Origin: Planctomycetota bacterium
Lineage (GTDB): Bacteria; Planctomycetota; Phycisphaerae; WQYP01
Direction: 5' to 3'
Assembly: GCA_021838985.1 (NCBI GenBank)
Contig: JAKCCC010000101.1
Span: 1-6,929 of the forward strand
DNA: 6,929 nucleotides
Positions within the stretch are counted from its first letter, which is position 1. Every line of letters begins with the position of its first letter. The position numbers were made by a program, and so were the translations under genes. Shown piece by piece: positions 6,303 through 6,929 of the stretch. The notes under the pieces were generated by a model that had not been told where the DNA came from, did no database searches, and worked only from the letters and a program-made list of their open reading frames with translations.

Positions 6303-6609
6303 AGATCACTTTCCCGTATTGGTGGGCCGGGTAGGCGATCCCGCCGGCGACGTTCTTGCTCCGTTCAAACCAGTCCGCCGCGATAAAAACGATATCGAAC
6401 GGATACGGCAGGCCCCAGAGGGCTTTGCTGATGGCCAGATATTCACTGCGCTGGTTGCTGGTGTCGGCTTCGACGATTAACAGATCGATGTCACTACCCT
6501 CGGTCAATTGGCTGGTGGCGGCGGAACCGAACAGGATGATCTTCGCTGGCCGGACCACGGAAAGTACCCGGCGCACGATTTCCCGCAGGCTCTTCTCGTC
6601 GACGTTCAT
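6286..6609 (-). CDS. Minimal nucleotidyltransferase of the MNT/HEPN type
   Basis: A 107-residue protein of the polymerase beta-like nucleotidyltransferase fold. The signature GSx10DxD is exact: G28-S29, ten residues, D40-I-D42, with the third carboxylate expected at D72 in FDIVFI. Active members transfer nucleotides to a partner; in the MntA-HepT system the enzyme AMPylates and neutralises the HEPN toxin. The start MNVDEKSLREIVRR (6609) is preferred; an ATG at 6666 would add 19 Arg-rich residues unlike the family. A GGGA lies about 13 bases upstream, which is weak. It is the first gene of a two-gene operon and its stop overlaps the HEPN start. It is not clear from sequence whether the pair acts as toxin-antitoxin, and no phage-defence genes are visible beside it. 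Confidence 0.9.
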   Translation of the reverse strand: MNVDEKSLREIVRRVLSVVRPAKIILFGSAATSQLTEGSDIDLLIVEADTSNQRSEYLAISKALWGLPYPFDIVFIAADWFERSKNVAGGIAYPAHQYGKVIYEAAG

Positions 6610-6646
6610 CACAGCATTGTCCCGTCTAAGCGGCCGTTCCCGACCG

Positions 6647-6674
6647 AATCTACGCTCCACCCACATACGCTCAA
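6647..6674 (-). promoter_or_regulatory. Candidate promoter of the nucleotidyltransferase-HEPN operon
   Basis: On the minus strand TTGAGC (6674-6669) and TAGATT (6652-6647) are separated by 16 bases, each matching four of six consensus positions. Transcription would begin near 6640, giving a leader of about 30 bases before the ATG at 6609. A second option is TTGATA (6703-6698) with TGTTAT (6682-6677) at a short 15-base spacing. Neither is strong. Confidence 0.3.
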
Positions 6675-6723
6675 GGATAACAGGGCACGAGCGGATTTAT
6701 CAAGGGGCGAAGAGCTGGAACCG

Positions 6724-6750
6724 CCTTTGTTTCCTTCGTTACCTTCTGTG
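6724..6750. repeat. Three tandem 9-base units upstream of the nucleotidyltransferase operon
   Basis: Units are cctttgttt (6724-6732), ccttcgtta (6733-6741) and ccttctgtg (6742-6750). Each begins CCTT and the pattern is CCTTYKTTW-like. It lies between genes, about 115 bases ahead of the nucleotidyltransferase start. Similar CCTTCGTTT-type tracts are familiar from intergenic DNA of several bacterial groups, from memory only. Confidence 0.6.
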
Positions 6751-6875
6751 ACCCGTCCCCCGTCGTTACTCTGGTTACATTCTGGAAAGCTGGTCCGTAT
6801 CACAATGGCCGTGTTTCTTCGCGCGGCGCGAAGATTTTGGCCTGCGGGGAATCCCCGGTTTCCGGCGAAGAATCC

Positions 6876-6929
6876 ACCCCCGGCATAGGCCACCCCGGCG
6901 ACTCTGCGACGCAGGGGTTGTGGGTTTGG
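6876..6929 (+). repeat. Probable third copy of the palindromic element, cut by the window end
   Basis: The 13 bases acccccggcatag (6876-6888) are identical to the start of copy B (5631-5643). The right-hand part is not reached, but the window ends in gggtttgg, which also precedes the second hairpin module in copy A (2768-2775). A separate perfect hairpin, cgggg and ccccg (6845-6857), lies just before it. Without the remaining bases the call rests on the 13-base match and its similar position beside a gene. Confidence 0.45.

Overview
The window looks like a chromosomal segment of a GC-rich bacterium, most likely Planctomycetota and perhaps the Phycisphaerae. This rests on the style of the CarB protein (for example the linker motif [12 protein letters not shown] and the block [13 protein letters not shown]) and on the abundance of short palindromic and tandem repeats between genes. 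No rRNA, tRNA or other marker is present, so the placement is an inference from remembered family resemblance.

Layout, left to right. The 3' end of an unrecognised plus-strand gene (3-443) converges on carB across a 165-base gap. carB (609-4511, minus) encodes the large subunit of carbamoyl-phosphate synthase. It is 1300 residues long, against about 1073 in Escherichia coli, because the middle (oligomerisation) domain carries large in-frame insertions. Upstream of it on the same strand is coaX (4652-5467), a type III pantothenate kinase. The 140-base coaX-carB gap holds two heptamer tandem tracts and a probable carB promoter. A 397-base gap (5468-5864) follows and contains a palindromic repeat element. 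Then comes a minus-strand pair: a minimal nucleotidyltransferase (6286-6609) overlapping a HEPN-domain protein (5865-6302) by 17 bases. The last 320 bases hold a likely promoter for that pair, a nonamer tandem tract, and the beginning of what looks like another copy of the palindromic element.

How the genes relate. CarB makes carbamoyl phosphate for pyrimidine and arginine synthesis, and CoaX performs the first committed step of coenzyme A synthesis. They are co-oriented housekeeping genes with no direct functional link. carA is not in the window. The nucleotidyltransferase-HEPN pair is an accessory module of the kind that includes toxin-antitoxin systems.

The main point of interest is that one copy of the palindromic repeat, seen as an intergenic copy upstream of coaX, also lies inside the carB reading frame and is translated there as part of a 113-residue insertion. 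The catalytic residues on both sides appear intact. This resembles, by independent descent, the protein-coding palindromic elements known from Rickettsia.
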